From positions 1-15,836 of the forward strand of contig JAYTNF010000296.1 of assembly GCA_043748455.1 (NCBI GenBank): a DNA stretch of 15,836 bases, written 5' to 3'. The translations under genes and the position numbers were made by a program. The notes under the pieces were generated by a model, which saw only the letters and a list, made by a program, of their open reading frames with translations, was not told the DNA's origin and made no database searches. Below, piece by piece: positions 1 to 6,956 of the stretch (position 1 is the stretch's first letter; the number at the start of each line of letters is the position of its first letter). The stretch is from JAAFKA01 sp043748455. Its GTDB lineage: Bacteria > Bacteroidota > Bacteroidia > Cytophagales > Thermoflexibacteraceae.

Positions 1-10
1 CTTACATCGT

Positions 11-30
11 GTGTGGACTGAAGTCCACAC
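11..30. repeat. Perfect short hairpin upstream of coaB
   Basis: Two 9-bp arms (GTGTGGACT and AGTCCACAC) are separated by GA, so an 8-bp stem with a 4-base loop can form. No T-run follows on the + strand, so it is a poor intrinsic terminator for an upstream gene. It may be a short REP-like palindrome or part of the untranslated leader of coaB. The stop codon (TGA, 19-21) that closes the coaB frame upstream lies inside it. Confidence 0.6.
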
Positions 31-48
31 TACATTACTAAACATATT

Positions 49-714
49 ATGAAAAAAGATTTATCCAACATAAATGTCCTACTTACCGCAGGTGGTACAC
101 GTGAAGCCATTGACCCTGTAAGATTTATTAGTAACCATTCAACGGGAAAAATGGGTTATGCAATAGCAGATGAATTGGCAAAAAGAGGAGCAAATGTAAC
201 TTTAATTAGTGGCGTGGTCAGTTTGGCAACTCCTAATAATGTTACAAGAGTTACAGTTATAAGTGCCGAAGATATGTATATTGAAGTTATGCAAAGGCTT
301 GATTACCAACATATTATTATTCATGCAGCCGCAGTTGCAGATTACACACCAAAAGAAAAATCACCTATTAAAATCAAAAAAAGCGAAGATACACTGACTA
401 TTGAATTGGTAAAAACGAAGGATATTGCCGCAGCAGTTGGCAAAATTCGCAAACCCACACAATTACATGTTGGTTTTGCTTTGGAAACAAATGACGAAGT
501 AGCCAATGCACAAAGCAAATTGCAACGCAAAAATTTAGATATGATTGTTCTCAATTCTTTGCAAGATTCGGGTGCAGGTTTTGGACATGATACTAATAAA
601 GTTAGCATTATAGAAAAAGATAGCATCACAAGTTTTGAACTCAAAACAAAAACAGAAGTAGCAACAGATATTGTAGATGCTATTGCGAGGTTGTATGCAA
701 CTAAAATCATTTAG
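49..714 (+). CDS. coaB: Phosphopantothenate-cysteine ligase (CoaB), stand-alone
   Basis: This enzyme joins 4'-phosphopantothenate to cysteine using a nucleotide triphosphate, the second step of coenzyme A synthesis from pantothenate, in the cytoplasm. The 221 residues match only the C-terminal half of the usual fused CoaBC (about 400 aa). Visible are the nucleotide-binding start LLTAGGTREAIDPVRFISNH (11-30, with the conserved Asn at 29), STGKMG (31-36), the AAVADY motif (94-99), the KIKK lysines (108-111) and GFALET (142-147). The ATG lies exactly where the linker of fused proteins would run into CoaB. The frame is closed by TGA at 19-21, so the CoaC decarboxylase half is not joined to it here. 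It could be a separate gene just left of the window or elsewhere. No -7 box is visible before the start, so it may be co-transcribed with an upstream gene. The family call is secure. Confidence 0.93.
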   Translation: MKKDLSNINVLLTAGGTREAIDPVRFISNHSTGKMGYAIADELAKRGANVTLISGVVSLATPNNVTRVTVISAEDMYIEVMQRLDYQHIIIHAAAVADYTPKEKSPIKIKKSEDTLTIELVKTKDIAAAVGKIRKPTQLHVGFALETNDEVANAQSKLQRKNLDMIVLNSLQDSGAGFGHDTNKVSIIEKDSITSFELKTKTEVATDIVDAIARLYATKII

Positions 715-770
715 AACCATATATACACCTATTTTTTAGGAGAGTATTATAAGAAATAATCAGCTTTTGT

Positions 771-778
771 TATATTTG
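771..778 (+). promoter_or_regulatory. -7 promoter box for the GMC oxidoreductase gene
   Basis: TATATTTG matches the Bacteroidota -7 consensus TAnnTTTG exactly and ends 23 bases before the ATG at 802, predicting a leader of roughly 15-20 bases. I see no convincing TTTG -33 element at the usual distance. Confidence 0.55.
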
Positions 779-801
779 TCCAAAGAAAACTACTATTACC
801 T

Positions 802-2802
802 ATGATTTTTAGCGACAAACACAGAGATATTTTAAAAGTAATTTGCGATACATTTATTCCTTCCACGCCAATCGTGATGCATGACACCGAAATTCAGGAG
901 TTTTGGAACAGAAAAGCATCAGATGTGCAAGTTGCGGAAGCTATTTTGTCGGTCATGGAAAGTATGCCGCCAGAGGTGCAAGCTGAATTTAAACAAGTAA
1001 TAGAACTTTTTAATAGTACTTTATTTTTAGGTTTTACAGTCGGAAAGTTTGCTAATTTTCAAGACCTTAGCTTTGAGAAAAGAGAAGAGGTATTACAAAA
1101 ATTTTCGCAACATTTTTTACCACCACTGCGACAAATTTTCAATGTCTTAAAAAAATTAACAGCTTTTATATACTATGGTACTTCCTTTAATGAACAAGAT
1201 AATCCTAATTGGCAAGCCCTAAAATATACAATTCCAAATTCTCCACTAAAAATTAAAACTGAAAAAGAGCAAATAAATTCAGTTATAAAACCTATTGAAA
1301 TTTATAAAGACTCTGTTTTTGAGTGTGATATTTTAGTTATTGGCAGTGGTGCAGGCGGCGGTGTTGTTGCTGGCGAATTGGCAAATGCAGGTTTTGATGT
1401 CTTGGTTGTTGAAAAAGGCATTTACAAACACCACACAAAATTTACGAATAGAGAGGCAGAATTAACCGCCGAATTGTATGATTCTAAGGGTTTATTGTCT
1501 ACAAAAGATGGTAGTATTACTGTTTTTGCGGGTAGTAATTTGGGTGGTGGAACTACCGTAAATTGGTCGGGTTCTTTAAAAACCCCTGATTATATTCTTG
1601 ATGAATGGGCAAAAGAAGCTGATTTGCCATTTTTATTAAGTGCCGAATATCAAAAAGGTTTTGATGCCGTTATGAATATTACAAATGTCAATACTGATGA
1701 AACGATACATAATCCACAAAACCAGAAATTATGGGAAGGTTCTGAAAAATTAGGGCATTTATTAAAATTAATGCCCCGAAATGTAAAAGGTTGCCTTGCA
1801 CATGGCACAGAAGAATGCGGATATTGCTCATTGGGTTGTCGCCATGACACCAAAATGAGTGTTACAAAAACCTATTTGCAGCAAGCCTACAACAAAGGAA
1901 CACGATTTTTGACAGAAGTAGAAATTGACAAAATTACCATAGAAAATGGCAAAGCAACGGGAGCAGTTGGCACATATTACGGTTTAGGAAATCCTAAAAA
2001 AATTACGATTAAAGCAAAAAAGGTTGTAGTTGCATCAGGTTCTATTTATACACCTGTGTTATTGCAAAAAAGTGGTTTGCGACATCAAGAAATTGGTAGA
2101 AATTTATATTTGCACCCAACTTCGGTTGTTTCGGGTATTTATGACGAAAAAATAGAATCTTGGAAAGGTGTGATGATGTCAGCAATTAATGATGAATTTT
2201 CACGAATGAATGGAAATTTTGGCTTTAAAATAGAAACCCCGCCTGTTCATGCAGGTCTTTTTGGTTTGGGCATGCCTTGGAAATCGGCACAACAGCACAA
2301 AGAACTCATGTTAAAAGCCTACCAAACAGCACATTTTGTGATTTTGACAAGAGATAAATTTGGTGGAACTGTAAACGCAAATCGTTATGGCAGAGCAGAA
2401 ATCAAGTATAAATTGCATGATTTTGATAAAAAACACTTGCTAAAAGGTTTTGAAGAAGCCATAAAAATTCATTTGGCAGCAGGAGCCACAGAGGCATTTA
2501 TTCCGCATAATAAATTAACAGCCTATAAAAAACATGATTCCTTAGCAAATTTGACAGCAACAATTAATAATTTATCATGGACACCAAATAATTACGGTTT
2601 ATTTTCGGCACATCAAATGGGAACTTGTAGAATGGGTGCAAATCCAAAAACCCATGCAGTTTCGGCAACAGGCGAAACTCATGAAGTGAAAAATTTGTAT
2701 GTCGCAGATGCAAGTTTATTTCCTCGTTGTAGTGGCGTAAATCCTATGCTTTCGGTGCAGGCTTTGGCATATTGGGTGGCTGGACAGATAAAAGCACAGT
2801 AG
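802..2802 (+). CDS. FAD-dependent GMC oxidoreductase, long-chain alcohol oxidase-like
   Basis: This is a flavoprotein oxidase or dehydrogenase of the glucose-methanol-choline family, 666 aa. Residues 1 to about 115 resemble the gluconate 2-dehydrogenase subunit 3 type helical domain that precedes some GMC enzymes. The FAD-binding GSGAGG lies at 181-186. A GGGTTVNWS segment and a Cys-rich CGYCSLGC stretch in mid-protein closely recall plant and yeast long-chain fatty alcohol oxidases. The C-terminal GMC domain carries HQMGTCRMG, with the expected catalytic His at 604, and GVNPM with Asn 647, the usual His/Asn pair. No signal peptide or obvious membrane helix is visible. The likely reaction is oxidation of a hydrophobic alcohol, but the substrate and the electron acceptor (oxygen or a cytochrome) cannot be read from sequence. 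It is a single-gene unit with its own -7 box. The family is certain; the fatty-alcohol substrate is inferred from resemblance. Confidence 0.9.
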   Translation: MIFSDKHRDILKVICDTFIPSTPIVMHDTEIQEFWNRKASDVQVAEAILSVMESMPPEVQAEFKQVIELFNSTLFLGFTVGKFANFQDLSFEKREEVLQKFSQHFLPPLRQIFNVLKKLTAFIYYGTSFNEQDNPNWQALKYTIPNSPLKIKTEKEQINSVIKPIEIYKDSVFECDILVIGSGAGGGVVAGELANAGFDVLVVEKGIYKHHTKFTNREAELTAELYDSKGLLSTKDGSITVFAGSNLGGGTTVNWSGSLKTPDYILDEWAKEADLPFLLSAEYQKGFDAVMNITNVNTDETIHNPQNQKLWEGSEKLGHLLKLMPRNVKGCLAHGTEECGYCSLGCRHDTKMSVTKTYLQQAYNKGTRFLTEVEIDKITIENGKATGAVGTYYGLGNPKKITIKAKKVVVASGSIYTPVLLQKSGLRHQEIGRNLYLHPTSVVSGIYDEKIESWKGVMMSAINDEFSRMNGNFGFKIETPPVHAGLFGLGMPWKSAQQHKELMLKAYQTAHFVILTRDKFGGTVNANRYGRAEIKYKLHDFDKKHLLKGFEEAIKIHLAAGATEAFIPHNKLTAYKKHDSLANLTATINNLSWTPNNYGLFSAHQMGTCRMGANPKTHAVSATGETHEVKNLYVADASLFPRCSGVNPMLSVQALAYWVAGQIKAQ

Positions 2803-2814
2803 TTTTTTTTAAAA

Positions 2815-2829
2815 CTTAGCATTGCTAAG
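2815..2829 (-). terminator. Small hairpin downstream of two convergent genes
   Basis: CTTAGC and GCTAAG form a 6-bp stem around ATT. Read on the - strand, the stem is followed by TTTT, giving a weak intrinsic terminator for the leftward restriction-modification gene that ends at 2917. The T8 run at 2803-2810 lies on the wrong side to serve the + strand gene. It is a weak candidate. Confidence 0.35.
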
Positions 2830-2857
2830 ATTACAATAATTTCCAAGGAAAATGTGT

Positions 2858-2877
2858 TTGGAATCGCAGAGTTCCAA
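2858..2877. repeat. Short inverted repeat in the convergent gap
   Basis: TTGGAA and TTCCAA arms (6 bp) surround an 8-base loop between two convergent genes. No T-run flanks it. It may contribute to a 3' end structure or be a degraded palindromic repeat. Confidence 0.35.
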
Positions 2878-2916
2878 TATGCTTTAAATAGGTCATTTTA
2901 GATGCTTAGGTATATT

Positions 2917-5226
2917 TCATAAGGAGCTTGAATAAGGTAGTGATTTGATGTAATTTTCCATAAATTCAAAATCAGGTTCTCCATTTTTGGAGGGTAATTT
3001 GATTTTGAATGTTTCTAATCTCTCTTTTTTAGCAGTCATACCATATGAAAATCTTATTTTTTCTAACCGCATAACAGTTGAAATAAATAAGGCTATTTCA
3101 GTGTTAAATTCTTTATCTTTTAGATAAATTGCATTACAATTATCTGAAATCCAACACTTATTTTTTTGATAAAAGACTTCACCTATTGAGCCATAACAAG
3201 CAAAAGATAAACAATTTTCGTCTGTATGACCATTGTCAATATAATTATCAATTCCATTATTTAATGAGGAAGAACTAACATATGGCATGTAGCCTGTTTC
3301 TTGGTCTTCTTTTGTTAATCTCTTTCCTTTTTTGATTTTAAATATTTTTTTGTAATCAAAATAACTCCACTCCAAAATATTCAGTGCTATATTTTTGTTA
3401 TTTACAATTTCGGGACATATCGTGACATGATTATTTTGAGTAGGCGTAGTTAGTTTAAATGCTAAGTAGTCTTTAATATTTTTCTCAAAATCCATTTTAT
3501 CTAATTTTGCATGGTCTGTTTCTAAATATGCTTCTGCACACCATTCACTTGCAGCATGAACAAACTTTTTAACACTAAATCCTGCTTCCTCTTTACCTCT
3601 TTTATAATAATTTGTCCATTTATCCAATCTCTGTTTCCAGTCTCCTTGCACATTTACCCTTCCTTTTCGTTTAATTACAAAACCATCATCTTTATAATAC
3701 CCAAAGTAAGTTTCTACATGTTCATCATGAGGTTTATGTGCTGTAAAAACCATCACACAAGTTACAGCATTAGCTTTTGAGTCATTAAAAAGTTCATTTG
3801 GCATAGATAATACAGCTTTTAAAGTATGTTTCTGTAAAAGTTGTTTTTTAAATTCGTAGGCTAAACCTGTTTTTGCTAATGCTCTTTCCATTGGTACAAT
3901 GGCTATACAAGTTCCACCTTCTACCAAACATTCCAAATTATTTAAAACAAATTTTAATTCATCTTTTTCAGTTGTGTAAGGTGGGTTTAGAAAACCAACT
4001 GTCGGTTTTTTTGCTTTCACTTCTTTTATTACCTCACCATCAAAACAACTACCATTAATAATATTTGTTTTTCCATCTTGGTGAATATACATATTTGATA
4101 CAGCAAGAGCAAAAATATGCGACTGATATTCAACGCCAATGAGTTGTGAAGTCTTTATTTCTTGTATTTTTTTGCTATCTCCTTTAGCATCTTTTACCAT
4201 TTCTTTCATTGCCGAAATCAAAAAACCACCTGTTCCTGTGCAGTTGTCATAGACGATAGAATTTTTATTGACTTGTGCCAATTCTGCAAAAAGTTCAGTA
4301 ATATGTGGTGGTGTTAGTACAATTCCTAAACCTTTATCACTGTTTGCATAACGCAAAAACTCAATATATAATTGCCCCAACACATCAAAATATTCGTGAG
4401 TTTTGATAAATTGATTAATATTTTCGTCTATTTCGTCTATTAAACTCTCTAATACTTTTTCCTTTGTAGAAAGAGAGGTATCGGTTTTAATAAAACCAAA
4501 TTGAATATTTAAGTTATCTAATTTTTTGCCTACAATATTTGCAGTTTCCAATTCGTTGGTAACAGTTTGTATTAAAGCAGTTGCCAAATTTTGTGAACTT
4601 TTGTGTGATTTATAAGACGTTTTGAAAGCAGGATTTTCTAAGGCAATCAAAATACAACTAATCAATAAACTTCTTTGGCTTTCGAGAATTTTGTATGCAT
4701 GTAATTTTTCATTTAGTTTTTTTGTAAATTCTAATAGTGTGTTATAATCTTGTCGGAATTTTTCTGGACTTTGCAAATAGCCACTAAAATAATCAGCAGC
4801 AGCTAATAACGTATTTCCAAAAATAGAAACGGCTTTTTTCTCCTCTTTTAAATGCAAAAAATGTGAAATTTTCAAATCTTTTTCACTTTCGCCACTTACC
4901 GCAATAGCCAATACATCAAAATCTTTTGCCAAATACGAAGCATATAAAAGCACACCATCAACAGCAAAATCTGAATACTTATCATGATTAGGGCTTTCAT
5001 GTTTTGTAATATCAGCTTTACATTCAATAACAATTAATAAATCTGTATTGGTTTTGAAAGTAATCAAAAATTCGGGCTTGCCTTTTCCACTACCTTTTTT
5101 AGAGGCTGTTTTTAGTAATTTATCAATTTTAGGGTTATCAGATGCTTGTTCTTCTATGTTTACAAGGTCTAAAAACTTCTCAAAATGAGTTCTTACTATT
5201 GCTTCTGTTTTTCTTTCGTTTGCCAT
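2917..5226 (-). CDS. Single-chain restriction-modification enzyme (type IIG-like: nuclease, N6-adenine methyltransferase, specificity domain)
   Basis: The 769-aa protein combines three parts of a restriction-modification system. Residues 1 to about 130 look like a PD-(D/E)xK nuclease of the HsdR N-terminal kind: Glu52 after GKGKP, then LLIVIECKA with Glu68 and Lys70. About 265-560 is an HsdM-like adenine methyltransferase, with SAM motif I DNCTGTGG (327-334) and catalytic NPPY (414-417). About 611-769 is one target-recognition domain of the HsdS type, with GKRL, MPYVSSSSLNNG and a terminal MENYIKSLPYSS. The end looks natural, not truncated. Such enzymes recognise a specific DNA sequence, methylate it, and cut unmodified DNA nearby. 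No separate hsdR, hsdM or hsdS gene lies beside it. It has its own -7 box and ATG start, and sits between housekeeping genes, which suggests a defence cassette gained as one gene. The recognition sequence is unknown. Confidence 0.88.
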   Translation of the reverse strand: MANERKTEAIVRTHFEKFLDLVNIEEQASDNPKIDKLLKTASKKGSGKGKPEFLITFKTNTDLLIVIECKADITKHESPNHDKYSDFAVDGVLLYASYLAKDFDVLAIAVSGESEKDLKISHFLHLKEEKKAVSIFGNTLLAAADYFSGYLQSPEKFRQDYNTLLEFTKKLNEKLHAYKILESQRSLLISCILIALENPAFKTSYKSHKSSQNLATALIQTVTNELETANIVGKKLDNLNIQFGFIKTDTSLSTKEKVLESLIDEIDENINQFIKTHEYFDVLGQLYIEFLRYANSDKGLGIVLTPPHITELFAELAQVNKNSIVYDNCTGTGGFLISAMKEMVKDAKGDSKKIQEIKTSQLIGVEYQSHIFALAVSNMYIHQDGKTNIINGSCFDGEVIKEVKAKKPTVGFLNPPYTTEKDELKFVLNNLECLVEGGTCIAIVPMERALAKTGLAYEFKKQLLQKHTLKAVLSMPNELFNDSKANAVTCVMVFTAHKPHDEHVETYFGYYKDDGFVIKRKGRVNVQGDWKQRLDKWTNYYKRGKEEAGFSVKKFVHAASEWCAEAYLETDHAKLDKMDFEKNIKDYLAFKLTTPTQNNHVTICPEIVNNKNIALNILEWSYFDYKKIFKIKKGKRLTKEDQETGYMPYVSSSSLNNGIDNYIDNGHTDENCLSFACYGSIGEVFYQKNKCWISDNCNAIYLKDKEFNTEIALFISTVMRLEKIRFSYGMTAKKERLETFKIKLPSKNGEPDFEFMENYIKSLPYSSSL

Positions 5227-5266
5227 GAAATTTAATTTTTACCAATTTATTGTAATTTATATATTG

Positions 5267-5274
5267 CAAAGCTA
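5267..5274 (-). promoter_or_regulatory. -7 promoter box for the restriction-modification gene
   Basis: On the - strand the bases read TAGCTTTG, an exact TAnnTTTG match, 40 bases before the ATG at 5226. No clear TTTG -33 element is visible. Confidence 0.55.
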
Positions 5275-5299
5275 CTAAATATTTAATTAAAAATATAAC

Positions 5300-6025
5300 T
5301 CAATTAAAATTTCGCAGTTGTTTCAGCAAGGCACTAATATCTTTTGGATATTCGGCAGTAGCTTTCATTGCCACATTGTCCAAACCTAAAAACACAATAG
5401 AACTTGCATGTAAGGCAACTCTTTTAATCAGAGGTTGTTCTTCTGTATTGTTTTTGAGATTAAATTTGTATTTTTTCAATTCCGATAAAAATAAATCTTT
5501 GCCGCCATATTGCAAATCTCCAACAATAGATGCTTTTAGACATTGCAAATGTACTCTAATTTGGTGCATACGTCCTGTAATAGGCTTGCAACCAACTAAG
5601 GTGTTTTTCTTAAAAACTTCCAATGTTTTAAACAGGGTTTCTGCTTCTTTTCCCTCCTCACGTTCAATAATTACAGTGCCGTTTTTCAACTGCTTAATTG
5701 GCAGACGGACTGCATTTTCATTAAAAGCATGCACCCCACACACAACCGCATGATAAGTTTTATCTACAATTCTATCTTCAAATTGCATAGCTAAATTACG
5801 ATAAGCATCTGGATTTTTTGCAACAACCAAAGCCCCCGAAGTTTCTTTGTCTAACCGATGACAAAGTTGTGCGTCATGATGATATTCTTTTGCCATTCGA
5901 ATAATACTGATACCTGCTTTATCTCCTGTTCTTTCGTCTAAGGAAGAAATATATGGTGGTTTATTGATAATAATATAATCGTCATTTTCAACTATAATAA
6001 AGTCTTTAAAGTTTGGAATTTTCAT
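5300..6025 (-). CDS. RluA-family RNA pseudouridine synthase
   Basis: This enzyme converts specific uridines in rRNA or tRNA to pseudouridine. In its 241 residues the hallmark HRLDKETSG is visible, with the catalytic Asp at 59. VENDDYIIINKPP (12-24) is the typical family start, and the later GRMHQIRVHL motif is characteristic of RluA-type enzymes. There is no N-terminal S4 RNA-binding domain, so this is the short RluA-like form, not RluC or RluD. The RNA target cannot be assigned. The gene has its own -7 box. The restriction-modification gene follows on the same strand after 73 bases with a separate promoter, so the two need not form an operon. Confidence 0.92.
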   Translation of the reverse strand: MKIPNFKDFIIVENDDYIIINKPPYISSLDERTGDKAGISIIRMAKEYHHDAQLCHRLDKETSGALVVAKNPDAYRNLAMQFEDRIVDKTYHAVVCGVHAFNENAVRLPIKQLKNGTVIIEREEGKEAETLFKTLEVFKKNTLVGCKPITGRMHQIRVHLQCLKASIVGDLQYGGKDLFLSELKKYKFNLKNNTEEQPLIKRVALHASSIVFLGLDNVAMKATAEYPKDISALLKQLRNFN

Positions 6026-6061
6026 GGATATTTACAAAAAGGTCATATAAATTATTGTCTG

Positions 6062-6069
6062 CAAAGGTA
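6062..6069 (-). promoter_or_regulatory. -7 promoter box for the pseudouridine synthase gene
   Basis: The - strand reads TACCTTTG, an exact TAnnTTTG match, ending 36 bases before the ATG at 6025. A convincing -33 element was not found. Confidence 0.55.
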
Positions 6070-6137
6070 CAAAATAAATTAATAGGATTTGTATAAAATG
6101 TATTTGCAAAGTTTTCCTAAAATATTAAAAATAGTTG

Positions 6138-6145
6138 TACTTTTG
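6138..6145 (+). promoter_or_regulatory. -7 promoter box that sets the lipoprotein start
   Basis: TACTTTTG matches TAnnTTTG. It lies inside the longest open frame (from 6089) but 18 bases before the ATG at 6164, so it argues that translation starts at 6164. Confidence 0.55.
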
Positions 6146-6163
6146 AAAAAACTTATATTGTTT

Positions 6164-6616
6164 ATGACAAATCTCAAATTTTCTGGACTTAAAAAGTCTG
6201 TCTTTTTTGGACTCTTTTCATTAGTCTTTTTAGCATCATTATTCTCTGCTTGTTCAAAGAAAGACGGAAAAAGTGAAAATACTTCGTTATCTGAATCTGC
6301 CAAAAAGTTAGAAGGAACTTGGCTTTCTTCTCACGAACCTTTTGGTTATGTGTTTAAGGCTGATGGCAGTTATGACATGGTTGATACTGCCGAAAGTGCA
6401 ACCACAACTGTGCGTGAATCTGGAACTTGGGCAACTGAAGGTGATAATATTGTGATGACAAATGCGGCTACAAAAGCTAAAGAATCAAAGAAAATTAATT
6501 TTATAGATGGAATTTTATATTTGGGAGAACTCCCACAATTTGATGCTAATTGTGCTGAATGTGAGTACAAAAATGCGGCAGAATATGTGAAAGAAATGGG
6601 ATTAAAGAAAAAATAG
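6164..6616 (+). CDS. Small lipoprotein with lipocalin-like C-terminal part
   Basis: The 150-aa protein starts with a lipoprotein signal: Lys10-Lys11, a hydrophobic stretch 12-28, and the lipobox LFSAC with Cys30 as the acylated residue. The following SKKDGKSENTS is a flexible tether. Residues about 47-100 (LEGTW..., YVFKADGSYDM, ESGTWATEGDNIVMT) have the pattern of small lipocalin-like domains common in Bacteroidota, where short strands alternate with Gly-Thr-Trp turns. It is probably anchored in the inner or outer membrane facing the periplasm. The ligand and role are unknown. The frame is open upstream to 6089, but the -7 box at 6138 and the signal peptide fit the ATG at 6164. It is followed by a long palindrome, so it is probably transcribed alone. 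Confidence 0.75.
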   Translation: MTNLKFSGLKKSVFFGLFSLVFLASLFSACSKKDGKSENTSLSESAKKLEGTWLSSHEPFGYVFKADGSYDMVDTAESATTTVRESGTWATEGDNIVMTNAATKAKESKKINFIDGILYLGELPQFDANCAECEYKNAAEYVKEMGLKKK

Positions 6617-6622
6617 TCTTAT

Positions 6623-6683
6623 TTTGTCATTCTGAGCTTGCGAAGAATCTGACTCAGATTCTTCGCAGGCTCAGAATGACAAA
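6623..6683. repeat. Long near-perfect palindrome (REP/MITE-like)
   Basis: Two 30-base arms (6623-6652 and 6654-6683) are complementary except for one T/G position, giving about 29 paired bases with a minimal loop. The outer sequence TTTGTCATTCTGAGC and inner GCGAAGAATC resemble intergenic palindromes that I recall as frequent in Bacteroidota and some other phyla. It lies 6 bases after the lipoprotein stop and could act as a bidirectional terminator or mRNA stabiliser, but the strict symmetry points to a mobile, dispersed element. No transposase is nearby. Confidence 0.8.
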
Positions 6684-6733
6684 GTTAAGAATTAATATTG
6701 TTGTCAAAATATCATATTTAACTTTTACTCATT

Positions 6734-6949
6734 ATGCATGGCATTACAAGTGCAGACTTAGCTTTTATTGTTTCAATATTGACATTAGCACCGTCAGTGG
6801 CATTTACCTTGCTGTTTTTTATTTTGGCAAAAGTCTTTAAAGAAAAGGAAACTGCTCACAAAGTTTTAAATATTATTTGGAAAATTGGTGTGGTAGCTAC
6901 AATAGCTTCTTTAATATTGCTTGCTTTTGTTTATATTTCATACAACTAA
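6734..6949 (+). CDS. Small two-helix membrane protein of unknown function
   Basis: The 71-residue product has two strongly hydrophobic segments, about 9-34 and 47-69, joined by a charged loop KVFKEKETAHK. It is therefore probably an inner membrane hairpin protein. I do not recognise the family. Its stop is 7 bases before the next start, so the two are probably co-transcribed. A weak promoter (TTG near 6701, TAACTTTT at 6719-6726) precedes the ATG. The amphipathic loop and tight spacing favour a real gene over a chance frame. Confidence 0.6.
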   Translation: MHGITSADLAFIVSILTLAPSVAFTLLFFILAKVFKEKETAHKVLNIIWKIGVVATIASLILLAFVYISYN

Positions 6950-6956
6950 TTTTGGT

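Noticed and set aside
342..710. 122-codon open frame on the - strand inside coaB
   Set aside because: Antisense shadow of a conserved gene, with no recognisable domain.
2917..2960. Possible C-terminal truncation of the restriction-modification protein
   Set aside because: The end (MENYIKSLPYSS...) is a natural-looking finish for this recognition-domain type, and no continuing coding is seen downstream.
5376..5753. 125-codon open frame on the + strand
   Set aside because: Antisense to the pseudouridine synthase, whose motifs are on the other strand.
6089..6163. Extension of the lipoprotein to 6089
   Set aside because: It would place the -7 box inside the gene and put 25 residues before a complete lipoprotein signal.
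6921..6956. Start of the SurA-like gene at 6921
   Set aside because: It overlaps the preceding gene and spoils the signal peptide; the ATG at 6957 starts a perfect lipoprotein signal.
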